From RBG-16-66-20 sp039931635 (GTDB lineage: Bacteria; Pseudomonadota; Gammaproteobacteria; Burkholderiales; SG8-39), in NCBI GenBank assembly GCA_039931635.1, contig JBDTRO010000143.1, positions 1-13,850 on the forward strand: a stretch of DNA of 13,850 nucleotides, given 5' to 3'. The first letter of the stretch is position 1; each line of letters starts with the position of its first letter. Below the pieces are notes generated by a model. The model was not told the DNA's origin, made no database searches, and saw only the letters and a list, made by a program, of their open reading frames with translations. Positions 1-6,616 of this stretch are shown in pieces. The translations under genes were made by a program, and so were the position numbers.

Positions 1-2542
1 CTTCAACGCGCGGTTGTTCCATGCGCACGGGTTCCGCGACGGGCTGCTCCATGCGGGGCGCGGGAGCCGGTTCGGCCGCGGGTTCGCGGTAAACCTGCGT
101 TTCCGCCTCGTGCGACTCCGCTTCGCGTTGCATTTTCAAGCGATGCTCTTCCAGCTGCTGCGCGTAGACGGACTGTTCGCCGCCGCTTTGCTGCGGCTGC
201 GCGTGCTCCGGCCGGCGCTCGCCGCGATCCGGACGGTCGCCACGGTCGGCGCCGCCGCTGCCACGGCCGCCGCGATTGCGCCTGCGGCGCGGCTCTTCTC
301 CTTCCTGGCGCGGCGCACGGTTGCCGTCCTGCGGACCCGAATTGGGATCCTGCGGCACGGCGCCTTGCTGCGGCCGCGGCTGCTGCGGCGGACGGGGCGG
401 GCGTTGATCAGGCCGGCGCTCGCCCTGCGGACGCTCAGCCTGCGGGCGTTCGGCGGACGGATTCACTGGCTGCGATTGCTGGAGGGGTTGCTGCGGCTGC
501 TGTTGCTGCGGCGGACGCGGGTCCCGGCGCTGCTGGTCGCGCTGTTGTTCCGGTCTGCCATCGCGGTTACCGCGCGGCTGGTCGCGGCCACGGTCGCGGT
601 CGCCACGATGCTGGTGATCGCGTCCGCCACGGTCGCGGTCGCCGCGCGGCTGGCCGTCACGCCTGCCGCCACGCTCGCCGCGGCGATGATCGTTGCGGTC
701 GCGCGATTCGTCGCGCGGGCGCTCCGGCCGTTGCGGCCGTGCCGGGCGCACCGCCGATTCGTTGGCCGCGGCCGGCTGCTCGGCAGGCTTGTCCGTCTTG
801 AGCCAGCCGAGGAGGCGTCCGAGAAAGCCTGCCGCGGCGGGTGCCGTTGCGGGCGCCACGACGGGCGCAGGGGTGACGCGCGTTTCGCGCACGGCCTCCT
901 GCCTGGGTTGGGGTTCCGGCACGATCGGCGCCGGCTGGTCGGGCACGATGCCCTGCACGACGGCAAGCTGGCGTTCCTTCTTCGGTTCGGCTTCCTTGCC
1001 GACCGCCTGCGGATCCTCGGGCTGCTCGACCATCTCGTAGCTGGTTGGCACGTGTTCCATCTGGTTCAGTTCGTCATGCTTGAGCCGCTGCACCTTGTAG
1101 TGCGGCGTCTCGAGGTGCGCGTTCGGCACCAGCACGATGTTCACCTTGATGCGCGCTTCGAGCTTCTGGATCTCGGCGCGCTTCTCGTTCAGCAGGAAGG
1201 AAGCCACGTCGACGGGCACCTGCGCGTGGACCGCGCCGGTGTTCTCCTTCATCGCTTCTTCCTGGATGATGCGCAGCACGTGCAGCGCGGTGGATTCGGT
1301 GCCGCGGATGAAGCCGGTGCCGCCGCAGCGCGGGCAGCTGATGTGCGCGGTCTCTTCCAGCGAGGGTTGCAGGCGCTGGCGTGAAAGCTCCATCATGCCG
1401 AAGCGCGATATCTTGCCGATCTGGACACGCGCGCGGTCGTGCCGCAGCGATTCGCGGAACACGTTTTCGACTTCGCGCTGGTTCTTCTGCGACTCCATGT
1501 CGATGAAGTCCACCACGATCAGGCCGCCCAGGTCGCGCAGGCGCAGCTGGCGGGCGACTTCCTCGGCCGCCTCGAGATTGGTGCGGAAGGCGGTCTCCTC
1601 GATGTCGTGTCCCTTGGTGGCGCGCGCCGAGTTGACGTCGATCGCGACCAGCGCTTCGGTGTGGTCGATGACGATCGCGCCGCCCGAGGGCAGGTTGACG
1701 TGCCGGCCGTAGGCGCTTTCGATCTGGTGCTCGATCTGGAAGCGCGAAAACAGCGGCACGTCGTCGCGGTACAGCTTCACCTTGCCGACGTTGGCCGGCA
1801 TCACGGTTTGCATGAAAGCGACCGCCTGGTCGTAGATTTCCTCGGTATCGATGAGGATCTCGCCGATGTCGGGCTGGAAGTAGTCGCGGATCGCCCGGAT
1901 CACCAGGCTCGATTCGAGATAGATCAGATAGGGCTTCTGGGCCGGCTCCCTGGCCGCGCCGTCGATCGCCTGCCACAGCTGCAGCAGGTAATTCATGTCC
2001 CACTGCAGTTCCTCGACCGAGCGGCCGATCGCGGCGGTGCGCGCGATCACGCTCATGCCTTCCGGGACCGCGAGCTGGTCGATGGTGTCGCGCAGCTCGT
2101 TGCGGTCTTCGCCCTCGACCCGGCGCGATACGCCGCCGCCGCGGGGGTTGTTCGGCATCAGGACCAGGTAGCGCCCGGCCAGGCTGATGAAGGTGGTGAG
2201 AGCCGCGCCCTTGTTGCCGCGCTCGTCCTTTTCGACCTGGACCACGATGTCCTGGCCGTCGCTCAGGGCGTCCTGGATTCTCGCGCGGCCGGCATCGACG
2301 CCGGAGCGAAAGAAGCTGCGCGCCACCTCCTTGAACGGCAGGAACCCGTGGCGCTCCTCGCCGTAGTCGACGAATGCGGCTTCGAGGCTGGGCTCGATCC
2401 GGGTGATGGTCGCCTTGTAGATATTGCTCTTGCGCTGCTCCCTGGCTGCCGACTCGATGTCGAGATCGACGAGTTTCTGTCCTTCAACGATGGCGACGCG
2501 CAGTTCTTCCTGCTGGGTCGCGTTAAACAACATGCGTTTCAC
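1..2542 (-). CDS. rne: Ribonuclease E, partial (C-terminus runs off the window)
   Basis: Endoribonuclease E, the membrane-associated core of the RNA degradosome, cuts AU-rich single-stranded RNA in mRNA decay and rRNA/tRNA maturation. 847 residues are visible and no stop is reached. The start is GTG at 2542, giving MKRMLFNATQ as in E. coli, with AGGAG eight bases upstream. In order: S1 RNA-binding domain (about 38-120), RNase H-like/5'-sensor part, DNase I-like catalytic domain with the magnesium aspartates in IDVNS (D302) and VVDFMDM (D345), then the zinc-link CPRC (C403, C406). After about residue 500 the chain is low complexity: Pro/Glu-rich, a hydrophobic amphipathic-looking patch GFLGRLLGWLK (572-582) that resembles the membrane-targeting helix of E. 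coli RNase E, then Arg/Gly/Asp- and Gln/Pro-rich RNA-binding-like sequence. It is divergent from rluC, as in E. coli. The linker and zinc site distinguish it from RNase G only together with the long tail. Confidence 0.97.
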   Translation of the reverse strand, partial: MKRMLFNATQQEELRVAIVEGQKLVDLDIESAAREQRKSNIYKATITRIEPSLEAAFVDYGEERHGFLPFKEVARSFFRSGVDAGRARIQDALSDGQDIVVQVEKDERGNKGAALTTFISLAGRYLVLMPNNPRGGGVSRRVEGEDRNELRDTIDQLAVPEGMSVIARTAAIGRSVEELQWDMNYLLQLWQAIDGAAREPAQKPYLIYLESSLVIRAIRDYFQPDIGEILIDTEEIYDQAVAFMQTVMPANVGKVKLYRDDVPLFSRFQIEHQIESAYGRHVNLPSGGAIVIDHTEALVAIDVNSARATKGHDIEETAFRTNLEAAEEVARQLRLRDLGGLIVVDFIDMESQKNQREVENVFRESLRHDRARVQIGKISRFGMMELSRQRLQPSLEETAHISCPRCGGTGFIRGTESTALHVLRIIQEEAMKENTGAVHAQVPVDVASFLLNEKRAEIQKLEARIKVNIVLVPNAHLETPHYKVQRLKHDELNQMEHVPTSYEMVEQPEDPQAVGKEAEPKKERQLAVVQGIVPDQPAPIVPEPQPRQEAVRETRVTPAPVVAPATAPAAAGFLGRLLGWLKTDKPAEQPAAANESAVRPARPQRPERPRDESRDRNDHRRGERGGRRDGQPRGDRDRGGRDHQHRGDRDRGRDQPRGNRDGRPEQQRDQQRRDPRPPQQQQPQQPLQQSQPVNPSAERPQAERPQGERRPDQRPPRPPQQPRPQQGAVPQDPNSGPQDGNRAPRQEGEEPRRRRNRGGRGSGGADRGDRPDRGERRPEHAQPQQSGGEQSVYAQQLEEHRLKMQREAESHEAETQVYREPAAEPAPAPRMEQPVAEPVRMEQPRVE
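588..643 (-). repeat. In-frame direct repeat in the RNase E Arg-rich tail
   Basis: A 17-base sequence (ccacggtcgcggtcgcc) occurs exactly at 588-604 and again at 627-643, offset by 39 bases or 13 codons. It therefore encodes RGDRDRG twice in the same frame (about residues 633-639 and 646-652), followed by a related RGNRDG. Arg/Gly/Asp repeats are typical of RNA-binding disordered tails. The repeat suggests local growth or shrinkage of the tail by slippage. Confidence 0.7.
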
Positions 2543-2819
2543 TTATTGTTCTCCTGCGCGCGCAGGAGCTATGTTGCCCGGATGCTCAGTGTTCTCCTTG
2601 GGGGAAAAGACCAGTCAAATGGACCACGCTGTCAGCGCGCGTTTCCAGTACCATCGCTACTTCCGGTGAGCGAAATTAACCACTGCACTTCGGGTCCGAT
2701 CACTTGTCGGACAGGAGGCGGGTTGCAGGTTCCGGCGCCCGGTTGGAATTGGCTGCAAACTTCGCAACCACCAAGCTCACGCGTCTTGTGGTTCCTGTGC
2801 CTCGCAACTCGAAGCGAGT
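2543..2819 (-). promoter_or_regulatory. Putative long structured 5' leader of rne mRNA
   Basis: This 277-base stretch has no gene. Besides the palindrome next to the start codon, several inverted repeats can form stems: 2694-2699 with 2707-2712 (GTCCGA/TCGGAC, 7-base loop); 2723-2728 with 2753-2758 (TTGCAG/CTGCAA, with inner TTCC/GGAA pairing); 2766-2775 with 2785-2793 (9 bp with one bulged C); and 2806-2811 with 2815-2820 (AACTCG/CGAGTT, 3-base loop). The last would sit at the very 5' end of the predicted transcript. Known: E. coli rne has a structured leader of about 360 bases through which RNase E represses its own synthesis. I infer a comparable role here. The same DNA must also hold the rluC promoter, which I could not pick out. 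Confidence 0.5.
2551..2568 (-). promoter_or_regulatory. Perfect 18-base palindrome covering the rne Shine-Dalgarno
   Basis: CTCCTGCGCGCGCAGGAG is its own reverse complement. In the rne mRNA it can fold as a 7-bp stem with a GCGC loop. Its 3' arm contains the AGGAG ribosome binding site (complement of 2551-2555), eight bases before the GTG start. Folding would hide the ribosome binding site. Known: E. coli rne mRNA is autoregulated through hairpins in its leader. Inferred: this hairpin could control rne translation or be an RNase E target. It could also just be a chance G+C-rich palindrome. Confidence 0.6.
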
Positions 2820-2825
2820 TCCCGG

Positions 2826-2854
2826 ATTGTATTGAAAATGAATGACTTAAGCAA
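2826..2854 (-). promoter_or_regulatory. Candidate rne promoter overlapping the rluC start
   Basis: Read on the minus strand, TTGCTT (2854-2849) and TACAAT (2831-2826) are separated by exactly 17 bases. The -10 box matches the sigma-70 consensus at five of six positions, while the -35 box matches only TTG. Transcription would begin near 2819. The promoter overlaps the first codons of rluC, so rne and rluC transcription could interfere. It is a sequence match only. Confidence 0.45.
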
Positions 2855-3782
2855 GGCGCGTGCGACCGTGCTCGAAGTAGGCGAGGAAAGCGAGGCGCAG
2901 CGCCTCGACAACTTCCTGCTGCGGCGTCTCAAAGGCGTACCGAAAAGCCATGTCTACCGGGTCGTCAGGAGCGGCGAAGTCCGGGTCAACAGCGGCCGGG
3001 CGAAGCCCGACTACCGCGTCAAGGTCGGCGACAAGGTGCGGGTGCCGCCGATCAGGGTCGCCGCGGCGGGCCGGAAAGCGCCCGCAAAACCATTCGGCCT
3101 GCCCATCGTTCATGAGGACCCCTCGCTCCTGGTCGTGGACAAGCCGTCGGGCGTCGCCGTCCATGGCGGCAGCGGCGTGAGCTTCGGCGTCATCGAGCTG
3201 CTGCGCGCGGCGCGCCCGGAAGCGAAGCTGCTGGAACTCGCCCATCGGCTCGACCGCGACACCTCGGGCCTGCTGATCGTCGCGAAGAAGCGCAACGCGC
3301 TGGTCGAACTGCACCGGATGCTGCGCGATGGCGAGATCGAGAAGGTCTATGTCGCCGTGGTCAAGGGCATTCCGCCGGGCAGGCATTTCGACATCAAGGA
3401 TGCGCTCCATAAGTATGTCAACGCGAAAGGCGAGCGGCGGGTCGCGGTAAAGGCGGGCGGCATGGAAGCGGTAACGAGGGTCAAGGTGCTCGGCAGCGCC
3501 GCCGGCCTGAGCCTCCTCCAGTTGCGCCTCATGACCGGGCGCACCCACCAGATCCGCGTTCACCTGGCGCATGCCGGGTATCCGGTGCTGGGCGACGACA
3601 AGTACGGCGATTTCGAATTCAACCGGGGGGTCGCCAGGCAGGGCGTCAAGCGGCTGTTCCTGCACGCGCGCCGCCTTTCCTTCCTGCACCCGGTCGATGG
3701 CAAGCGACTCGATCTGGCGGCGGCGATGCCCAGGGATATGCTCGCGTTCTGTGAACAGAATTTCCGCAGCCTTGAACCGTAG
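2838..3782 (+). CDS. rluC: 23S rRNA pseudouridine synthase RluC
   Basis: Converts specific uridines of 23S rRNA to pseudouridine (positions 955/2504/2580 in E. coli). 314 residues, close to E. coli RluC (319). An N-terminal S4 RNA-binding domain (about 21-80, starting QRLDNFLLRRL) is followed by the RluA-type catalytic domain. The signature HRLDRDTSG (136-144) carries the catalytic aspartate D139, and the conserved GRTHQIRVH lies further on. I start at ATG 2838. A TTG two codons upstream (2832) is possible, and neither has a clear Shine-Dalgarno. Position opposite rne, as in E. coli, supports RluC over RluD/RluA. The 3' end overlaps the HAD phosphatase gene, pointing to a shared transcript. 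Confidence 0.95.
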   Translation: MNDLSKARATVLEVGEESEAQRLDNFLLRRLKGVPKSHVYRVVRSGEVRVNSGRAKPDYRVKVGDKVRVPPIRVAAAGRKAPAKPFGLPIVHEDPSLLVVDKPSGVAVHGGSGVSFGVIELLRAARPEAKLLELAHRLDRDTSGLLIVAKKRNALVELHRMLRDGEIEKVYVAVVKGIPPGRHFDIKDALHKYVNAKGERRVAVKAGGMEAVTRVKVLGSAAGLSLLQLRLMTGRTHQIRVHLAHAGYPVLGDDKYGDFEFNRGVARQGVKRLFLHARRLSFLHPVDGKRLDLAAAMPRDMLAFCEQNFRSLEP

Positions 3783-4434
3783 CACAAGATATCCGCTCAT
3801 CGTCTTCGACTGGGACGGCACGCTGTTCGACTCGGCCGCGGTGATTGCCGAGGGCATCCAGCATGCGGCCCGCGACATGGCGCTGCCGGTGCCGGACCGC
3901 CGGACGGCCAGCCACGTCATCGGTCTTGGCCTGGGCGACTCTCTGCGCCACGCCATGCCCATGCTGCCGCCCGAGCGCTATGAGGAGTTCCTGGCGCTGT
4001 ACCGGCGCTATTTCCTCGAGCGCGAGAACACGCTGACCTTTTTCCCGGGCGTGCCCGAATTGCTGTGCGAACTGAAGGAGCGCGGGCACCGGCTCGCGGT
4101 CGCCACCGGCAAGCCGCGGCGCGGGCTGGACCGCGCGCTCCAGGCGGGCGGCATCGGCGAACTGTTCGCCGCGACACGCTGCGGCGACGAAACGCAGTCC
4201 AAGCCGCACCCGGCGATGCTGCTTGAGCTGATGGACCAGATGCAGGTGCGGGCGGCGGACATGCTGATGGTGGGCGATACCTCGCACGACCTCGGCATGG
4301 CGCAGAATGCGGGCGTGGATGCCGTGGCGGTGTCCTATGGCGCGCACCCTGAGGAGTCCTTGCTGGCGTTCGCACCGCGCGCCTGCCTTGCGAGCGTCGA
4401 GGAATTGCGGCTGTGGCTGACGACGAACGCTTGA
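3751..4434 (+). CDS. HAD-family phosphatase, phosphoglycolate phosphatase-like
   Basis: Haloacid dehalogenase-type phosphatase, probably cytoplasmic, hydrolysing a small phosphate ester; the substrate cannot be told from sequence. From the GTG start it has 227 residues. Motif I is DWDGT (nucleophile D20, acid/base D22), motif II the T of ATGK (T119), motif III K151 in SKPHP, and motif IV VGDTSHD (D176, D180). The helical cap between motifs I and II places it in subfamily I with Gph and PpaX. The start is uncertain: GTG 3751 overlaps rluC by 32 bases and TTG 3772 by 11, and neither has a good ribosome binding site, so translation is probably coupled to rluC. It overlaps the Rieske gene by 22 bases at its 3' end. 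In related genomes genes here are often labelled gph, but I withhold the symbol because the substrate is not shown. Confidence 0.9.
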   Translation: MNRISAALNRSTRYPLIVFDWDGTLFDSAAVIAEGIQHAARDMALPVPDRRTASHVIGLGLGDSLRHAMPMLPPERYEEFLALYRRYFLERENTLTFFPGVPELLCELKERGHRLAVATGKPRRGLDRALQAGGIGELFAATRCGDETQSKPHPAMLLELMDQMQVRAADMLMVGDTSHDLGMAQNAGVDAVAVSYGAHPEESLLAFAPRACLASVEELRLWLTTNA

Positions 4435-4769
4435 TCTGCATTTCGGCGGCGCTGGAGAATTCCGGCAGGGCCGTGCGCTTCGAGGTGGAATATTTCGGCG
4501 CCAATGCACCGGCGTTCGTGGTGCGCTACGCGGGCAATGTCCACGGTTACCTCAACCGCTGCAGCCATATGCCGATGGAACTCGACTGGCGCGAAGGCGA
4601 AGTATTCGATCTCGAAGGACGCGATTTGATATGCTCGACACACGGCGCGACCTATGCCGCCGACACCGGCAGATGTCTCGGCGGTCCCTGCGGCAAAGCG
4701 CCGCTGGTCTCCCTGCGCATGGAGGAACGGGACGGCAAGGTCTACTTCAAAGGAATTGACGATGGCTGA
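4413..4769 (+). CDS. Rieske [2Fe-2S] ferredoxin-like protein
   Basis: Small 118-residue Rieske domain protein with the cluster ligands C50-x-H52 (RCSHM) and C74-x-x-H77 (CSTHG). The two boxes are 21 residues apart, and a late GPC sequence follows. There is no signal peptide, transmembrane segment or second domain, so it looks like a soluble electron carrier or NirD-like subunit rather than a bc1 Rieske protein or an oxygenase. The GTG start at 4413 has GAGGA nine bases upstream. It lies inside a run of overlapping genes (22 bases into the HAD gene, 8 bases into sppA) and has no obvious redox partner nearby, so the physiological role is unknown. The family call is firm. Confidence 0.92.
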   Translation: MADDERLICISAALENSGRAVRFEVEYFGANAPAFVVRYAGNVHGYLNRCSHMPMELDWREGEVFDLEGRDLICSTHGATYAADTGRCLGGPCGKAPLVSLRMEERDGKVYFKGIDDG

Positions 4770-5703
4770 CAACGACGGGCAGTGGGAACGCGGATTGATC
4801 GAGAAGCTCGCCACCGAGGCGCTCAAGGAACAGAAGCGTGCGCGCCGCTGGGGCATTTTCTGGAAGCTGCTCACCTTCGCCTACGTCACGGTAGTGATCG
4901 TGCTGGCGGTGGACTGGAAGGGCGGGGATACAAAGGGCGGCAAGCACACGGCGCTGGTCGAGATCAGCGGCGTCATCGGGCCCGGCACCGACGCCAGTGC
5001 GGAAAAGGTGTCGCTCGCGCTGCAGTCGGCGTTCAAGGACAAGAATACGCAAGGCGTGGTGCTGCGGATCAATTCCCCCGGCGGCAGCCCGGTCCAGTCG
5101 CAGAACATCTACGACGAGATGAAGCGCCTGCGCCTCAAATACCCGGCGATCCCGCTCTACGTGGTGGTGGAGGACCTGTGCGCCTCCGGCGGCTACTACG
5201 TCGCCGCGGCCGCCGACATGATCTACGTCGCGAAGGGCAGCATCGTCGGCTCGATCGGCGTGCGCATGGACAATTTCGGCCTGGTCGGCCTGATGGAAAA
5301 GATCGGCGTCGAGCGCCGGCTGATCACCGCCGGCAAGAACAAGGCGCTGCTCGATCCATTCCTGCCGCTGGAGGAATCGCACAAGCAGATCGCCGTCGAC
5401 CTGATCAACGAAATCCACGCGCAATTCATCGCTGCGGTGCGCGAAGGCCGCGGCAAGCGCCTCAAGGAAACGCCGGACATGTTCTCCGGCCTGATCTGGA
5501 GCGGCGCGAAGAGCATCGAGCTGGGCCTGACGGACGCCATCGGCGGCCTGGATTACGTGGCGCGCGAAATCGTCAAGGCCGAGGACATCGTCGATTACAC
5601 GCAGAAAGAGAACATCGCCGAGAAGTTCGCGCGCCGCTTCGGCGCCGGCGCCATGAGCTCCCTGCTCGAATTCGCCGCGCGCTCAGGGCTCGCGATTCAC
5701 TGA
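4762..5703 (+). CDS. sppA: S49 family signal peptide peptidase SppA (short form)
   Basis: Membrane-anchored serine protease that degrades signal peptides and other membrane peptides. 313 residues: charged cytoplasmic N-terminus, one membrane segment (about 33-50), then a single ClpP-like S49 domain. The nucleophile is S142 in CASGGYYVA. The general-base lysine is probably K194 in AGKNKALLDP, with spacing matching the S147/K199 pair of B. subtilis SppA. The oxyanion loop NSPGGSP lies at 104-110. It has one catalytic domain, unlike the about 600-residue tandem E. coli SppA. The ATG at 4762 has AAAGGA seven bases upstream and overlaps the Rieske stop. It is the last gene of the rluC cluster, followed by a hairpin repeat. 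Confidence 0.93.
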   Translation: MADNDGQWERGLIEKLATEALKEQKRARRWGIFWKLLTFAYVTVVIVLAVDWKGGDTKGGKHTALVEISGVIGPGTDASAEKVSLALQSAFKDKNTQGVVLRINSPGGSPVQSQNIYDEMKRLRLKYPAIPLYVVVEDLCASGGYYVAAAADMIYVAKGSIVGSIGVRMDNFGLVGLMEKIGVERRLITAGKNKALLDPFLPLEESHKQIAVDLINEIHAQFIAAVREGRGKRLKETPDMFSGLIWSGAKSIELGLTDAIGGLDYVAREIVKAEDIVDYTQKENIAEKFARRFGAGAMSSLLEFAARSGLAIH

Positions 5704-5720
5704 ATCGCTGCGACTGCGTC

Positions 5721-5740
5721 GTCCCCGCGCAGGCGGGGAC
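5721..5740. repeat. Dispersed-type hairpin repeat after sppA
   Basis: GTCCCCGC-gcag-GCGGGGAC is a perfect 8-bp stem with a 4-base loop, 17 bases after the sppA stop, flanked by gtc and ccgg. It has the look of the short extragenic hairpins of the form GTC(A/G)T(C/T)CCCGCG..GCGGG that occur in many copies in beta- and gammaproteobacteria. There is no T tract, so it is not a standard intrinsic terminator, though it may stabilise or end the sppA transcript. Copy number cannot be judged from this window. Confidence 0.55.
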
Positions 5741-5917
5741 CCGGTTTGGGCGTTGTCTCGCGTCACCTCGTGGAGAACACGGACCCGATCGGGACGATGC
5801 CAGGGCGGCATTCGATGCCCAGGCTCACGGCTTGCGGCATAGCCGATTTTCGTGATTGCCGGGAAGCACGTGGGCCGGCCACTCCTGCGAGAGTGGGTCA
5901 AGAATCACGATCTCAAG
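5741..5917. other. Intergenic stretch between the hairpin repeat and the cupin gene
   Basis: About 180 bases without a supportable gene. It contains the 10-base palindrome CCCGATCGGG (5784-5793) and a few weak inverted repeats, but no terminator with a T tract, no tRNA and no recognisable insertion-sequence end. It lies between the convergent ends of the sppA cluster and the cupin gene. Confidence 0.5.
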
Positions 5918-6397
5918 TCAGTACGGCGTGCCGTCCTTGTGCGCAAATTGCCTTCGACCGTCAATGGTCGCGATTTGAAGGTCGTCGTCCGGATAGGTAA
6001 CGTCTTCGCCGGACGTTCGGTCACCGATCTCGAGATAGATGACATCGTCGGTCGACTCGTTCACCAGATGGTGCGCATTGCCGACACCGCCCGGAAACCC
6101 TGCGCACATCCCGGGCTCGAGTACCGTGCGACCGGAGTCGGTGACGAGTGTCGCCGCACCTTGGAGTACGTAGATGAACTCATCCTGTTTCGAGTGTGCG
6201 TGACGTAACGCCGACTCCGACCCTGGGGCTAGGCGCGTGAGGTTTACCCCGTAGTTCTTGAGGCCGAAGTGGTCACCGAGTGCGCGCTTTTCTCTGCCTG
6301 CGACACGGTGCGAAAACTTGGCCGGATAGATGGATGGCCTGATGCGCAATGGCACGTCCGTGGCGAGTGCTGCAATCGGGAGCTTGGCCTCAGGCAT
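5918..6397 (-). CDS. Cupin-domain protein of unknown substrate
   Basis: Small single-domain cupin of 159 residues. Motif 1 has G59, H66-A-H68, E73 and G80. Motif 2 has PG(95-96), P102 and H109, ending in N113. H66, H68, E73 and H109 are the probable metal ligands. The C-terminus ends FAHKDGTPY after a GDRTSGEDVTYPD stretch, a tail I recognise from a group of stand-alone cupins annotated without a function. The ATG at 6397 has GGAG seven bases upstream; a TTG two codons earlier is less likely. It lies between the rluC-sppA cluster and the methyltransferase/maf pair with loose spacing on both sides, and by eye is less G+C-rich than the flanking genes, which suggests later acquisition. Enzyme (isomerase, dioxygenase) or sensor roles are all possible. 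Confidence 0.85.
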   Translation of the reverse strand: MPEAKLPIAALATDVPLRIRPSIYPAKFSHRVAGREKRALGDHFGLKNYGVNLTRLAPGSESALRHAHSKQDEFIYVLQGAATLVTDSGRTVLEPGMCAGFPGGVGNAHHLVNESTDDVIYLEIGDRTSGEDVTYPDDDLQIATIDGRRQFAHKDGTPY

Positions 6398-6616
6398 TCG
6401 CAATCTCCATATGTAATCGACGATGGCTGATTAAACACGTACTTCCTAAGCCTGTCTTTCTTTCCTCTCGATCAAGCATTTAGCCGACCAAAGTCGCAGC
6501 ATTGCGCACGGCAGATGCGTACATCAGAGGAGATAGGCGTCCCGGCGGGAAGTTTGCGCTGCCAAATCAATCAGATTGGATGAATCACCGGACATCGGGA
6601 CGGACGGCAATGCGAT
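6398..6616. other. Intergenic stretch upstream of the cupin gene
   Basis: About 220 bases without a supportable gene. It must hold the cupin promoter (read leftwards) and the end of the maf/methyltransferase transcript. I found only weak -10-like AT-rich words (for example TTTAAT read on the minus strand near 6431-6436) with no matching -35, and no intrinsic terminator. Base composition is mixed, more A+T-rich at 6410-6490 than elsewhere in the window. Confidence 0.45.

Noticed and set aside
588..643. A CRISPR-like or tandem DNA repeat in the first kilobase.
   Set aside because: The repetition is in frame within the RNase E Arg/Gly tail, there are only two exact copies, and there are no regular spacers.
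14..2845. Long plus-strand open frames (about 450 and 470 codons) opposite rne.
   Set aside because: They mirror the codon structure of a high-G+C gene on the other strand, give low-complexity Arg/Leu/Ala-rich translations without domains, and rne on the minus strand is unmistakable.
5721..5740. An intrinsic terminator after sppA.
   Set aside because: The stem is perfect but no run of T follows on either strand, so I list it as a repeat.
4782..5855. A 357-codon plus-strand frame overlapping sppA in another phase.
   Set aside because: The sppA frame has the membrane segment and the Ser/Lys dyad; the other frame is Arg/Gly-rich with no domain.
5852..6208. A 118-codon plus-strand frame opposite the cupin gene.
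   Set aside because: The minus strand encodes a clear cupin with both metal-binding motifs and a good ribosome site; the plus frame shows nothing recognisable.
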